From SSF14 sp046331245 (GTDB lineage: Bacteria; Actinomycetota; Acidimicrobiia; Acidimicrobiales; Microtrichaceae), in contig JAXLRH010000005.1 in assembly GCA_046331245.1 (NCBI GenBank), positions 1 to 64,000 on the forward strand: 64,000 nucleotides of DNA, read 5' to 3'. Position 1 is the stretch's first letter, and each line of letters begins with the position of its first letter. The position numbers and the translations under genes were made by a program. The notes beneath the pieces are model-generated. The model worked only from the letters and a program-made list of their open reading frames with translations. It was not told where the DNA came from and did not search any database. Shown piece by piece: positions 52,788 to 61,229 of the stretch.

Positions 52788-53159
52788 CTGACCCTCGTCG
52801 AGTTCGTCACCTACGGCGCCGCCGTCTACTTCTTCGGCTTCGGCGCGGGGTTCCTCCTGCGACCGGAGCTGGCCGACCAGATGGGCCTCGCCTGGACCGG
52901 ACCGGCCGGGCGCACCGAGATCCGCTGCTACTACGGCGCGGTGTCCTGGGCGCTGTCGGCGTTCCTCGTCTATCTGGTGCGGCGCGGCGACGCGCTCGAT
53001 GCCCTCACGCTGGTGCTCTTCCTCGCGACGGGCGTGTTCGTGTCCCGGGTCGTCGGCACGACGATCGACCGTGCGTGGGGCGAGCGGTACACGCGCGTCG
53101 CGGTGCCGGTCGAGGCCGCGTTCGTGCTGGTCGTTGCCGTCGTCCGCCTGCGTGGCTGA
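52788..53159 (+). CDS. Small membrane protein after tatA, start uncertain
   Basis: A hydrophobic reading frame continues upstream of the first ATG (52881) with TYGAAVYFFGFGAGFLLRPE, which looks like a genuine first helix. No ATG, GTG or TTG precedes it in frame after the tatA stop, so the true start may be CTG 52788. The alternative is a 92-residue protein from ATG 52881. About three helices are visible (VSWALSAFLVYLV, LTLVLFLATGVFVS, VEAAFVLVVAVV). Function unknown. Confidence 0.45.
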   Translation: MTLVEFVTYGAAVYFFGFGAGFLLRPELADQMGLAWTGPAGRTEIRCYYGAVSWALSAFLVYLVRRGDALDALTLVLFLATGVFVSRVVGTTIDRAWGERYTRVAVPVEAAFVLVVAVVRLRG

Positions 53160-53199
53160 TGTCGTAGCGTCCGGTGGCACGACGACATCGGAGGTTGCC

Positions 53200-53442
53200 A
53201 TGGACGACGCGAGCATCGTGAGCCGGATCAGCGAGCTCGTCGAGGACGAGCACCGCCTGAGCGAACACGTCGTCTCCGGCGGAGCGACCGCCGAGGACCG
53301 CGAGCGACATGCGGCGCTCGAAGTCGAGCTGGACCGCTGCTGGGACCTCTTGCGCCAGCGCCGCGCCCGGCGTGAAGCGCATCAGGACGTGGACGACGCG
53401 ACCGTCCGCTCCGCCGACGTGGTGGAGCACTACGAGCAGTAG
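53200..53442 (+). CDS. DUF2630 family protein
   Basis: An 80-residue charged helical protein matching DUF2630: ISELVEDEHRLSEHVV, then ALEVELDRCWDLLRQRRARR and a C-terminal VRSADVVEHYEQ. These small actinobacterial proteins are of unknown function. ATG 53200 has a GGAGG ribosome site. Length is the usual one for the family. Confidence 0.85.
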   Translation: MDDASIVSRISELVEDEHRLSEHVVSGGATAEDRERHAALEVELDRCWDLLRQRRARREAHQDVDDATVRSADVVEHYEQ

Positions 53443-53478
53443 CGCCGGCCGCCCGGGCAACGCGCGGTCAGCCTCCCA

Positions 53479-54075
53479 TCACGCGCCGAGGCTGCCGGCG
53501 AGCGCGACGAGGTGGTCGCCGTAGCGCGAGAGGAACGCGGGGTCGTCAGGACGTGAGCCGCTGACGAGCTCGCACACGTCGGGCAGCAGCAACGGGTAGA
53601 GCACGGCCCCGAACAGGGAGAGCAGGAGCATCGCCGGGTCGAGCCCGGCGGGGGCGCGCCCGGCGGCCTGCTCCGTGGCGATCCACGCGACGCGGTCGGC
53701 GTAGCGGGCGCGCCGCTGCTCGGCGCCGGCGGCGCCCTGGTCCTCGTCGTCGGCTTCGAGCGATTCCCACAGCAGCACGCGGAGCCACTCGGGGTCGTTC
53801 GCCGCGGCGGCGAGGAACGCGGCGAGCGCGTCGGGCAGCTGCGCGGCGGTCCCCATGAGCTCGCCGCCGCCACGGAGGCGGCGTTCCGCCATCACCGCCT
53901 GGTAGAGCGCCCGCTTGCCGCCGAAGTGGTGCGAGATGAGCTGCTTGTTGAGCCCGGCCCGCTGCGCGATCACCTGCGTGCGTGCGCCGGCGTACCCGTG
54001 CGCCGCGAACTCCTCGAGCGCGGCGTCGAGGATCCGCTCACGGCTTCGTTCCGGATTCCGCTCCCGACCTGCCAT
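53479..54075 (-). CDS. TetR-family transcriptional repressor
   Basis: A 198-residue TetR regulator. The N-terminal HTH is ERILDAALEEFAAHGYAGAR, then TQVIAQRAGLNKQLISHHFG and KRALYQAVM. The C-terminal ligand domain is divergent, as usual. It is divergent from an MFS exporter, and a perfect 10-bp inverted repeat lies in the 24-30 bp between the start codons, so it most likely represses the exporter and itself until a toxic compound binds. ATG 54075 has a GGAGAGGAGGGG leader. Confidence 0.9.
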   Translation of the reverse strand: MAGRERNPERSRERILDAALEEFAAHGYAGARTQVIAQRAGLNKQLISHHFGGKRALYQAVMAERRLRGGGELMGTAAQLPDALAAFLAAAANDPEWLRVLLWESLEADDEDQGAAGAEQRRARYADRVAWIATEQAAGRAPAGLDPAMLLLSLFGAVLYPLLLPDVCELVSGSRPDDPAFLSRYGDHLVALAGSLGA

Positions 54076-54090
54076 CGCCCCTCCTCTCCG

Positions 54091-54112
54091 TTATCATCCA
54101 TGTGGATGATAA
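54091..54112. promoter_or_regulatory. TetR-type operator palindrome over the MFS start
   Basis: TTATCATCCA (54091-54100) and TGGATGATAA (54103-54112) are perfect inverted arms with a 2-nt centre. The palindrome includes a TATCAT -10-like hexamer (54092-54097) and both candidate ATG codons (54100, 54106) of the exporter. Repressor binding here would block RNA polymerase directly. Confidence 0.75.
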
Positions 54113-55821
54113 CTGACGACCACGCTCCGGACGTGCCGGAGCACGCACCCGAACCCGAGCGGGCCGATCCGCGCCGGTGGGTCACGCTCGCCATCCTCCT
54201 CACGGCGGTCCTCATCGCGGCGCTCGACTCCACCGTGCTCAACGTGGCCATCCCCACGATCCTCCGCGAGTTCCGCACCACGCTGCCGTCGCTCCAGTGG
54301 GTGATCACCGGCTACAGCCTCACGTTCGCCGCGCTGCTCATCATCGGCGGGCGGCTCGGCGACATCTTCGGCGCCCGCCGCATGTTCGTGATCGGCGCCG
54401 CGCTGTTCGGCGTCGGCTCGCTCATCGCGTCGCTGTCGACGGGCGTGGTCACGCTGGTCGTGGGCGAGGCGGTCATCGAGGGCATCGGTGCGTCGCTCAT
54501 GCTGCCGGCCACGATGGGCATCCTCTCGTCGACGTTCGTCGGGCGTGAGCGCGGCACCGCGTTCGGCGCCTGGGGCGCGACGCTCGGCGCCGCCGTCGCT
54601 TTCGGCCCGCTGCTCGGCGGATTCCTCACCACGCACTACTCGTGGCGGTGGGCGTTCCGCATCAACGTGATCGTGGTGCCGTTCGCCATCCTCGGCGCCA
54701 TGCTCTTCATGCCCCGTGTGGCGCCCAAGGGTGAGCGCCAGCGCATCGACGTGCGGGGCGCGGCGCTCATCGCCACCGGCATGTTCGCGCTCGTCTTCGG
54801 CATCAGCGAGGGCGGCACCTACGGGTGGTGGCGCCCGCTGCAGTCGCTGGACATCGGAGGCGTCGGTTTGTGGCCGTCGTCGCGTCCCGTCTCGATCGTG
54901 CCCATCGCGTTCGTCGTGTCGGCGCTGCTGCTGTGGGCCTTCCTCCGCACCGAGCGGGCGCTCGAGCGCGCCGACGCCGGCCCGCTCTTCGAGTTCGGCC
55001 AGCTGCGGTTCCCGGCCTTCCGCTGGGGACTGGCCACGCTGGTGTTCCTCGCCATGGGCCAGATCTCGTTCCTGTTCATCCTCTCGGTGTTCCTGCAGGA
55101 CAGCCTCCACCTGTCCGCCGTCGACACCGGCCTCTGGCTCGTCCCGTCGGGCGTGTTCATCGTCGCCGGATCGCAGCTCGGCGCCCGCCTCACCCGGCGC
55201 ATCGACACCACCCGGGTCGTGCAGATCGGCCTGCTGCTCGAAGCGGTCGGGCTCGGTGCGGTGGCCCTCGCCGTCACGCCGTCCATCACGTACGCGCGAC
55301 TGCTGCCCGGGTTCGCGCTGTTCGGTGTGGGCATCGGCTTCGCCGGCTCGCAGCTCACGAACGTGGTGCTCGCCGACATCGAGCCGCACAAGGCCGGCGC
55401 GGCGAGCGGCGCCAACACGACGGTGCGGATGATCGGGTCGTCGCTCGGCATCGCCGTGATCAGCAGCCTGCTCAGCCTCGAGACCACCCGCCGCGCCGTC
55501 GACCTGCTCGGCTCGACGCCGGGTCTGTCGCCGGCGGTGCGGGCCCGCGCCATCGCCGCCGTGCGCGGGAGCGGCGTGAACTTCGCACCCCACGCCGGCA
55601 CGCCCGCCGGCGAGGTGAAGGTGCTCCGCCACGTGCTCGACACCGCCGTCGCCTCGGCGGCGCGCCCGCCGCTGCTCTACGGCACCGCGGTCGTGACGGT
55701 GGGCACGCTCGTGTCGCTCCTGATCCCGCTCATCGGCGGCGCCGATCGCGGCGAGACACCCGAGCAGGTCGAGGTCGCCGTCGAGTCCGAGCTGCTCGCC
55801 GACTCGGTCGCCGTCCAGTAG
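54106..55821 (+). CDS. MFS drug exporter, DHA2 (EmrB/QacA) type
   Basis: A 571-residue proton-coupled exporter with about 14 helices. The first helix contains LDSTVLNVAIPTI (motif D1), loop 2-3 has GRLGDIFGARRMFVIG (motif A), and helix 5 has AFGPLLGGFL (motif C, antiporter). A long C-terminal loop before the last helix and an acidic tail are present. ATG 54106 is preferred as leaderless start 8 nt after TATCAT; ATG 54100 is in frame and adds two residues. Repression by the divergent TetR is strongly suggested. Substrate unknown. Confidence 0.88.
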   Translation: MITDDHAPDVPEHAPEPERADPRRWVTLAILLTAVLIAALDSTVLNVAIPTILREFRTTLPSLQWVITGYSLTFAALLIIGGRLGDIFGARRMFVIGAALFGVGSLIASLSTGVVTLVVGEAVIEGIGASLMLPATMGILSSTFVGRERGTAFGAWGATLGAAVAFGPLLGGFLTTHYSWRWAFRINVIVVPFAILGAMLFMPRVAPKGERQRIDVRGAALIATGMFALVFGISEGGTYGWWRPLQSLDIGGVGLWPSSRPVSIVPIAFVVSALLLWAFLRTERALERADAGPLFEFGQLRFPAFRWGLATLVFLAMGQISFLFILSVFLQDSLHLSAVDTGLWLVPSGVFIVAGSQLGARLTRRIDTTRVVQIGLLLEAVGLGAVALAVTPSITYARLLPGFALFGVGIGFAGSQLTNVVLADIEPHKAGAASGANTTVRMIGSSLGIAVISSLLSLETTRRAVDLLGSTPGLSPAVRARAIAAVRGSGVNFAPHAGTPAGEVKVLRHVLDTAVASAARPPLLYGTAVVTVGTLVSLLIPLIGGADRGETPEQVEVAVESELLADSVAVQ

Positions 55822-55864
55822 CCGCGCCCAGTAGCACCGTCCGGTCGCGCTCGGCTCGCAGCGG

Positions 55865-55870
55865 TACCGT
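55865..55870 (+). promoter_or_regulatory. Predicted -10 element of the TIGR03086-like gene
   Basis: TACCGT lies exactly 7 nt before ATG 55878; no ribosome site is visible. Confidence 0.4.
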
Positions 55871-55877
55871 CTGGGCG

Positions 55878-56444
55878 ATGAGCTCCACGGACCGCCCCAT
55901 CGCCGACCGCTACCGCGACATCGCCGCCGGCTTCACGGCGCGGGTCGAGGCGGTGCCGCCCGATGCGTGGTCGAACCCCGCGCCGCCCGACGGGTGGGAC
56001 GCCCGCGACGTCGTGCGCCACCTCACCGAGTGGGTGCCGGGCCTGCTGGCGACCGGCGCCGGTGTGGTGGTGCCGGAGGGGCCGTCGGTGGACGACGATC
56101 CTGCGGGGGCGTGGGCCAACCTCGACCGTGCGTTGCAGGCCACGCTCGACGACCCGTCGGTGCACGAGCGCCGCTTCTCCCATCCGCAGGCCGGCGACCA
56201 CCCGCTCGACCAGGCCATCGGCATGTTCGTGATGGGCGACGTGCTGCTGCACACCTGGGACCTCGCCCACGCCACCGGCCAGGACGAGACGCTCGACGCC
56301 GACGAGGTGGCGGCCATGTACGAGGGGATGCTCCCGCTCGACGAGATGCTGCGTCAGAGCGGGCAGTACGGCCCGAGGGTGGACGTGCCCGACGACGCCG
56401 ACACCCAGACGAAGCTCATCGCGTTCATCGGCCGGCAGCCCTGA
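55878..56444 (+). CDS. TIGR03086-like metal-binding protein (DinB/MDMPI fold)
   Basis: A 188-residue protein of the TIGR03086 group, related to mycothiol-dependent maleylpyruvate isomerase. Visible marks are DGWDARDVVRHLTEWVPGLL (His near residue 50) and VMGDVLLHTWDLAHATGQDE, which holds the HTWD metal motif. The reaction is unknown. It is distinct from the TIGR03083-type gene at 26.4 kb. The gene is convergent with adenine deaminase. Confidence 0.85.
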   Translation: MSSTDRPIADRYRDIAAGFTARVEAVPPDAWSNPAPPDGWDARDVVRHLTEWVPGLLATGAGVVVPEGPSVDDDPAGAWANLDRALQATLDDPSVHERRFSHPQAGDHPLDQAIGMFVMGDVLLHTWDLAHATGQDETLDADEVAAMYEGMLPLDEMLRQSGQYGPRVDVPDDADTQTKLIAFIGRQP

Positions 56445-56471
56445 CGCCGGACAGCCTGATTCGGCCCTGAC

Positions 56472-58193
56472 TCAGCCGGGCGCGAGGCCGGTCAGCTCGA
56501 ACCGGTCGACGTCGACGAGGCCCTTGTCGGTGATGCGCAGCTGCGGGATCACCGACAGGCCCAGGAAGCTGAGCTGCATGAACGGCGCCTCGATGGTGAT
56601 GCCGAGCGAGCGGCCGGCCGCCACGAGGGTGTCGAGCTCGTCGGCCACCTCGTGCGACCGGCGCGGCGACATGAGGCCGCCGATGGGCAGCCGCACCTCG
56701 GCCAGCACCCTGCCGTCGAGCATCACGACCTGGCCGCCGCCGATCTCGCGGAGCCGGTTGACCGCCGCCGCCATCTCGGCCGGCCCGCCGGCGCCGCGGT
56801 GGCCGATCGCCATGCAGTTGTGCGCGTCGTGCGCGACGGTCGACGCGATGGCGCCTCGCTCGATGCCGAAGCCGCTCACGTAGCCGAGGCCGACGCGCCC
56901 GGTGAGGCGGTGGCGCTCGACGCAGGCGATGCGTGCGACGTCGAGCGACGGATCCCCGACGTCGAGGGTGAGGTGCGAGGTGGTGAGCGAACCGCCCACG
57001 ACACCGATCACCTTCGCCCGGCCGCCGGCCGGGGGCTCGAGCGCGAAGTCGTCCGCGCCGAGGTCGGTGTCGAGGTGGATCGACGATCGCATCCACTCCG
57101 GCGCCGGCGTGTCCTCGATGAGGCCGTCCACGAGTTCGCCGCCGCGCGCCACCACCGAGCCCCGCTGCCACACCGTCGACGGCTGCCAGGTGCCGAGCGC
57201 GTCGAACGCGAGGATGTCGGCCTGGTAGCCGGGCGCCAGCGAACCGAGGTGCGTGAACCCGTGGTAGAGCGCCGGGTTGGTCGACGCCAGGACGATCGCG
57301 TCGACCTCGCTCACGCCGGCCGCGACCGCCCGCCGTGCGCAGTCGTTGACGTGGCCGAGCGTGCGGAGCGTGTCCGGCTCGCGGTCGTCCGTGCAGAAGG
57401 CGACGAGATCGGTGCCGCCGCTCAGCACCATCGGGATGAGGTCGTCGAGGTTCTTCGACGCCGACCCCTGCCGGACGAAGACCCACATGCCCTTCATGCG
57501 CTTCTCGACCGCCTCGTCGAGCTCGGTGCACTCGTGGTCCGATTCGACGCCGGCGGCGAGGTAGGCGTCGAGCAGGTGCCCGCGGAGACCGGGCGCGTGG
57601 CCGTCGACCCGCCGTGTGCCGGCGGTGGCGATGCGCGCCATCATCTCGGGGTCGCCGCCGATCACGCCGGGGAAGTTCATGACCTCGGCGACGCCGATGG
57701 CGCCGTGGGCGTCGAGCAGGTCGGCGACGTCGCCATGGTCGAGCTCGGCGCCGGACGACTCGAACGGCGATGCCGGCACGCACGACGACGCGCACACGCC
57801 GAAGTGGAACGGCAGGCCGGCGGCGGCCTCGATGAGCGCCGCGACACCCGGGATGCCGAACACGTTGGCGATCTCGTGGGGGTCGGCGGCGACCGCCGTC
57901 GTGCCGTGGGGGAGCACGGCGCGCACGAACTCGTCCACCCACAACTTGGTCGACTCGAGGTGCATGTGGGCGTCGACGAACGCGGGGGTGAGCGCGGCGC
58001 CGCCGACGTCGACGGTCTCGATCGCGTCGCGGTCGCCCCAACCGACGATGCAGCCGTCTGCGATCGCGAGCGACGTGTCCACCCACGAACGGGTGGACGA
58101 GACGAACACGCGCCCGCCGCGGATGAGCAGATCGGCGGGGGCGTCGCCGCGGGCGACGGCCAGGCCGTGGGAGGAGACCGACGGGCGTGCCAT
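56472..58193 (-). CDS. ade: Adenine deaminase
   Basis: A 573-residue amidohydrolase of the Ade family, converting adenine to hypoxanthine and ammonia. Motifs are PAFVDAHMHLESTKLW, ADPHEIANVFGIPGV, GVAEVMNFPGVI, DGHAPGL and AFCTDDREPDTL, and the C-terminal domain has GHRGAGGPAEMAAAVNRL. Length is normal. ATG 58193 has TACGAT 6 nt upstream, so a leaderless transcript is likely. Its product would feed the xanthine dehydrogenase whose genes start 2 kb to the right. Confidence 0.92.
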   Translation of the reverse strand: MARPSVSSHGLAVARGDAPADLLIRGGRVFVSSTRSWVDTSLAIADGCIVGWGDRDAIETVDVGGAALTPAFVDAHMHLESTKLWVDEFVRAVLPHGTTAVAADPHEIANVFGIPGVAALIEAAAGLPFHFGVCASSCVPASPFESSGAELDHGDVADLLDAHGAIGVAEVMNFPGVIGGDPEMMARIATAGTRRVDGHAPGLRGHLLDAYLAAGVESDHECTELDEAVEKRMKGMWVFVRQGSASKNLDDLIPMVLSGGTDLVAFCTDDREPDTLRTLGHVNDCARRAVAAGVSEVDAIVLASTNPALYHGFTHLGSLAPGYQADILAFDALGTWQPSTVWQRGSVVARGGELVDGLIEDTPAPEWMRSSIHLDTDLGADDFALEPPAGGRAKVIGVVGGSLTTSHLTLDVGDPSLDVARIACVERHRLTGRVGLGYVSGFGIERGAIASTVAHDAHNCMAIGHRGAGGPAEMAAAVNRLREIGGGQVVMLDGRVLAEVRLPIGGLMSPRRSHEVADELDTLVAAGRSLGITIEAPFMQLSFLGLSVIPQLRITDKGLVDVDRFELTGLAPG

Positions 58194-58225
58194 CCCGGGA
58201 TCGTACGCGTGCAAGGCTCGTGCAC

Positions 58226-59245
58226 ATGCAACAGGTGGTCATCACGCAGTACGGCGGTCCCGAGGTCCTGAAGGTGCGCGAGGCGCCCGATCCCACACCG
58301 ATGCGCGGCGAGATCCGCATCGCCGTGGCCGCGGCCGGGCTCAACTTCGCCGACGTGTCGGCGCGTGTCGGCCTGTACGCCGACGCGCCCAAGCCGCCCA
58401 TGACCGTGGGGTACGAGGTGTCGGGCGTCGTCGACGCGGTCGGGGGCGGGGTGGAGGAGTTCGCCGTGGGCGACCGGGTGCTCGCGCTCACGCGGTTCGG
58501 TGGCCAGTCGTCGAGCGTCGTCGTGCCGGTGCACCAGGCGGTGTCGCTGCCGGCCGAGCTCGACCTCGTGCACGCGGCGGCCATCCCCGTGAACTACCTC
58601 ACGGCGTACCTCATGCTCGTCCGCCTCGGCTCGGTGCGCGAGGGCCAGTCGGTCCTCATCCACGCAGCGGCCGGAGGCGTGGGGTTCGCGTCGCTCCAGA
58701 TCTGCAGGAAGCTCGGCGCCGTCACCTACGGCACGGCGAGCGCCGGCAAGCACGAGCGGCTCCGCGAAGCGGGCCTCGATCACCCCATCGACTACCGCAC
58801 CCAGGACTTCGCGGTGGAGGTCAACCGGCTCACCAAGGGCCGCGGCGTCGACGTCATCCTCGACGCGGTCGGCGGCGCGACCACCCGCAAGAACTATGCG
58901 CTGCTGCGACCGATGGGCCGCCTCTTCATGTTCGGCGCGTCGTCCACGTCGCAGGACCCGAAGCGCAACCTGCTCAAGGTGGCGTCGTCGCTCGCGCAGT
59001 TCCCGATCTTCCATCCCATCGCGCTGATGAACGCGAACAAGGGCGTGTTCGGCATCAACCTCGGTCACCTGTGGGAGGAGAAGGAGATGATGCGCGAGGT
59101 GCTCACCGAGCTGCTGCAGTGGTGGGCCGACGGCATCATCGAACCGGTCGTCGACTCGACGTTCCCGTTCAGCCGGGCGGGCGACGCGCACGACCAGCTC
59201 CAGCAGGCCCGCAACATCGGCAAGGTGCTGCTCATCCCCGACTGA
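58226..59245 (+). CDS. Zinc-type alcohol dehydrogenase-like quinone oxidoreductase (VAT-1-like MDR)
   Basis: A 339-residue medium-chain reductase without the structural zinc cysteines. YGGPEVLKVREAP, AGLNFADVSARVGLY, VGYEVSGVVDAVGGGVE and the NADPH-binding HAAAGGVGFASLQICRKLG are typical of NADPH:quinone reductases; LGHLWEEKEMMREVLTEL resembles the VAT-1 branch. It would reduce quinones or enones. ATG 58226 is used (AAGGCT 7 nt upstream); a GTG two codons earlier is possible. Divergent from ade. Confidence 0.85.
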   Translation: MQQVVITQYGGPEVLKVREAPDPTPMRGEIRIAVAAAGLNFADVSARVGLYADAPKPPMTVGYEVSGVVDAVGGGVEEFAVGDRVLALTRFGGQSSSVVVPVHQAVSLPAELDLVHAAAIPVNYLTAYLMLVRLGSVREGQSVLIHAAAGGVGFASLQICRKLGAVTYGTASAGKHERLREAGLDHPIDYRTQDFAVEVNRLTKGRGVDVILDAVGGATTRKNYALLRPMGRLFMFGASSTSQDPKRNLLKVASSLAQFPIFHPIALMNANKGVFGINLGHLWEEKEMMREVLTELLQWWADGIIEPVVDSTFPFSRAGDAHDQLQQARNIGKVLLIPD

Positions 59246-59266
59246 GGCGGCGCTCCGGGACGGGCG

Positions 59267-60187
59267 CTACACGAGCTCGGGCGCGACCGTCGCCTCGTTG
59301 CGCGACGCCCGCACCGACTGCACGCCGTCGAACGCCAGCAGGGCGAGCGCAACCCAGATGAGGGCGAAGCCCGCGAGCCGCGACGGCGGCATGGGCTCGT
59401 GGTAGTGGAGCCACCCCAGCAGCAGCTGGCCCCACGGCGTGAGGTACTGCAGCAGGCCGATCATGACCAGCGGGATGCGGCGTGTCGCCACGCCGAACAG
59501 CAGCAGCGGCACGGCCGTGACCGCGCCCAGGGCCAGCAGCTTCACGTCGAGGAACGCGCTGTGGTTGCCGATGGCGGTGCGGCCGGTGAGGAACGCCCAC
59601 AGCAGGCCGCCCGCGGCCAGCGGGAACAGCAGCGCGGTCTCGGCGGTGAGGGAGGCCACCGTCTCGAGCCCCACCTTCTTCTTCAGGTAGCCGTACCCGG
59701 CGAAGGTGAACGCGAGCGTGAGGGCGATCCACGGCACCTGGCCGTAGGCGACGGCGAGGATGAGCACGGCCGCGCCACCGAACGCGAGGGCGCCCACCTG
59801 CAGCGGCCGGACGCGCTCCTTGAGGAGGAAGACGCCCATCGCGACCGTGACGATCGGGTTCACGAAGTAGCCGAGTGACGCGTCGATCACGCGATCGACG
59901 CTCACAGCCCACACGTACACGAGCCAGTTCACGCTGAGGAGCAGACCGGCGGCGGCGATGAGGGCGGCGCGGCGCGGATCGCGTCGGAGGTCGGCGAGCC
60001 ACGACCAGTTCCGCTGCACGGCGAGCACCACGAGCATCATCACGAACGACCACACGATGCGGTGTGCGAGCACCTCGAGCGGGCCGGTCGGTTCGAGGGA
60101 GTGGAAGTACAGCGGGAACAGGCCCCACAACGAGTAGCTCGCGATGCCGGCGAGGATCCCCACCTGGTGTTCGGAGCGTTGCTGCAC
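59267..60187 (-). CDS. rarD: EamA-family transporter RarD-like
   Basis: A 306-residue drug/metabolite-superfamily permease with about ten helices. It starts with GILAGIASYSLWGLFPLYFH, followed by LEVLAHRIVWSFVMML and SLGYFVNPIVTVAMGVFLLK, all typical of RarD. Substrate unknown; RarD is associated with chloramphenicol sensitivity in Pseudomonas, but this is not predictive. The GTG start at 60187 has TAGGGT 6 nt upstream. Confidence 0.88.
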   Translation of the reverse strand: MQQRSEHQVGILAGIASYSLWGLFPLYFHSLEPTGPLEVLAHRIVWSFVMMLVVLAVQRNWSWLADLRRDPRRAALIAAAGLLLSVNWLVYVWAVSVDRVIDASLGYFVNPIVTVAMGVFLLKERVRPLQVGALAFGGAAVLILAVAYGQVPWIALTLAFTFAGYGYLKKKVGLETVASLTAETALLFPLAAGGLLWAFLTGRTAIGNHSAFLDVKLLALGAVTAVPLLLFGVATRRIPLVMIGLLQYLTPWGQLLLGWLHYHEPMPPSRLAGFALIWVALALLAFDGVQSVRASRNEATVAPELV

Positions 60188-60327
60188 GCGACGACCCTAC
60201 GTGCTCGGCCCCGTCGCGCCCGTGCGGTTTTGCGTCGGCCATGCCCGCCCCGTCCCACGTCTCCCGCTCCGTCCCCCACAGGTGTGAAGCCTCTGTTTCG
60301 AACCGCCCGGGCGAGGGGTTCCGGCGG

Positions 60328-60333
60328 TAACGT
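60328..60333 (+). promoter_or_regulatory. Predicted -10 element of the xanthine dehydrogenase operon
   Basis: TAACGT lies 8 nt before ATG 60342, the first gene of the three-subunit operon. Confidence 0.4.
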
Positions 60334-60341
60334 CCGCAGCG

Positions 60342-61229
60342 ATGAGCGTCGTGGTGCCCACCTCCCTCGATGACGCGCTCGACGCGTTGGCGGCCCATCC
60401 CGACGCGCATCTCCTCGCCGGCGGTACCGACCTGATGGTGGAGGTGAACTTCGGCCACCGGCGTCCCGAGCACGTGATCTCGATCGGACGGCTGCCGGAG
60501 CTGCGCACCTGGAGCATCGACCTCGACGCCGGTGCGGTGCGCATCGGCGCGGCCGTCACGTACGCGGAGTTGATGGCATCCGACGTCGCGGTGCTGGTGC
60601 CGGCGCTCGCCGAGGCGTCCCGCACGGTGGGGTCCCCGCAGATCCGCAACGCGGGCACGCTCGGCGGCAACCTCGGCACGTGCTCGCCGGCGGGTGACAC
60701 GCTCCCGGTGCTCGCCGCGCTGGGCGCGACGGTGGAGCTGGCCTCGTCGTCCGGCCGCCGCCGGGTGCCGATCGGCGAGTTCATGGTGGGCCCCAAGCGC
60801 AACACCGCAGCGCCCGGCGAGCTCGTCTGCGCCGTGGAGGTGCCGGTGATCGACGGCTGGCAGGGCTTCGCGAAGGTGGGCACGCGCAACGCGATGGTGA
60901 TCGCCGTGTGCAACGCCGCACTCGTGGTGGACCGTTCGCTCGCCATCCTGCGCGTGGCGATGGGCTCGGTCGGGCCCACGGTGCTGCGGGCCGAGGACGC
61001 TGAGGCGTGGCTCGCCGACCGGGTCGACTGGGACGCGTTGCGTCTCGTCGGGGACGCCGGCGACGGCTCCGGCGTCGAGGGGCTGTGCCGCGAGTTCGGC
61101 GACCGGTGCGCCGCGGTGGCCCTGCCGATCGACGACCACCGCTCCACTGCCGACTACCGCCGACACGCCGTGGGCGTGCTGGCCGGCCGCCTCGCCCGCC
61201 GGGCCTTCATCGGGGAGCGCGCGCGATGA
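60342..61229 (+). CDS. Xanthine dehydrogenase-type FAD subunit
   Basis: A 295-residue FAD-binding subunit of the molybdenum hydroxylase (CoxM/PucC/XdhB) family. FAD motifs are AHLLAGGTDLMVEV at ~22-35 and VGSPQIRNAGTLGGNLGTCS plus PAGDTLP at ~100-125. It carries electrons from the Fe-S subunit to NAD+ or another acceptor. Its stop overlaps the 2Fe-2S gene (ATGA). The three genes form a separate, conventional heterotrimer beside the fused XdhD-type enzyme at 38-40 kb. Confidence 0.88.
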   Translation: MSVVVPTSLDDALDALAAHPDAHLLAGGTDLMVEVNFGHRRPEHVISIGRLPELRTWSIDLDAGAVRIGAAVTYAELMASDVAVLVPALAEASRTVGSPQIRNAGTLGGNLGTCSPAGDTLPVLAALGATVELASSSGRRRVPIGEFMVGPKRNTAAPGELVCAVEVPVIDGWQGFAKVGTRNAMVIAVCNAALVVDRSLAILRVAMGSVGPTVLRAEDAEAWLADRVDWDALRLVGDAGDGSGVEGLCREFGDRCAAVALPIDDHRSTADYRRHAVGVLAGRLARRAFIGERAR

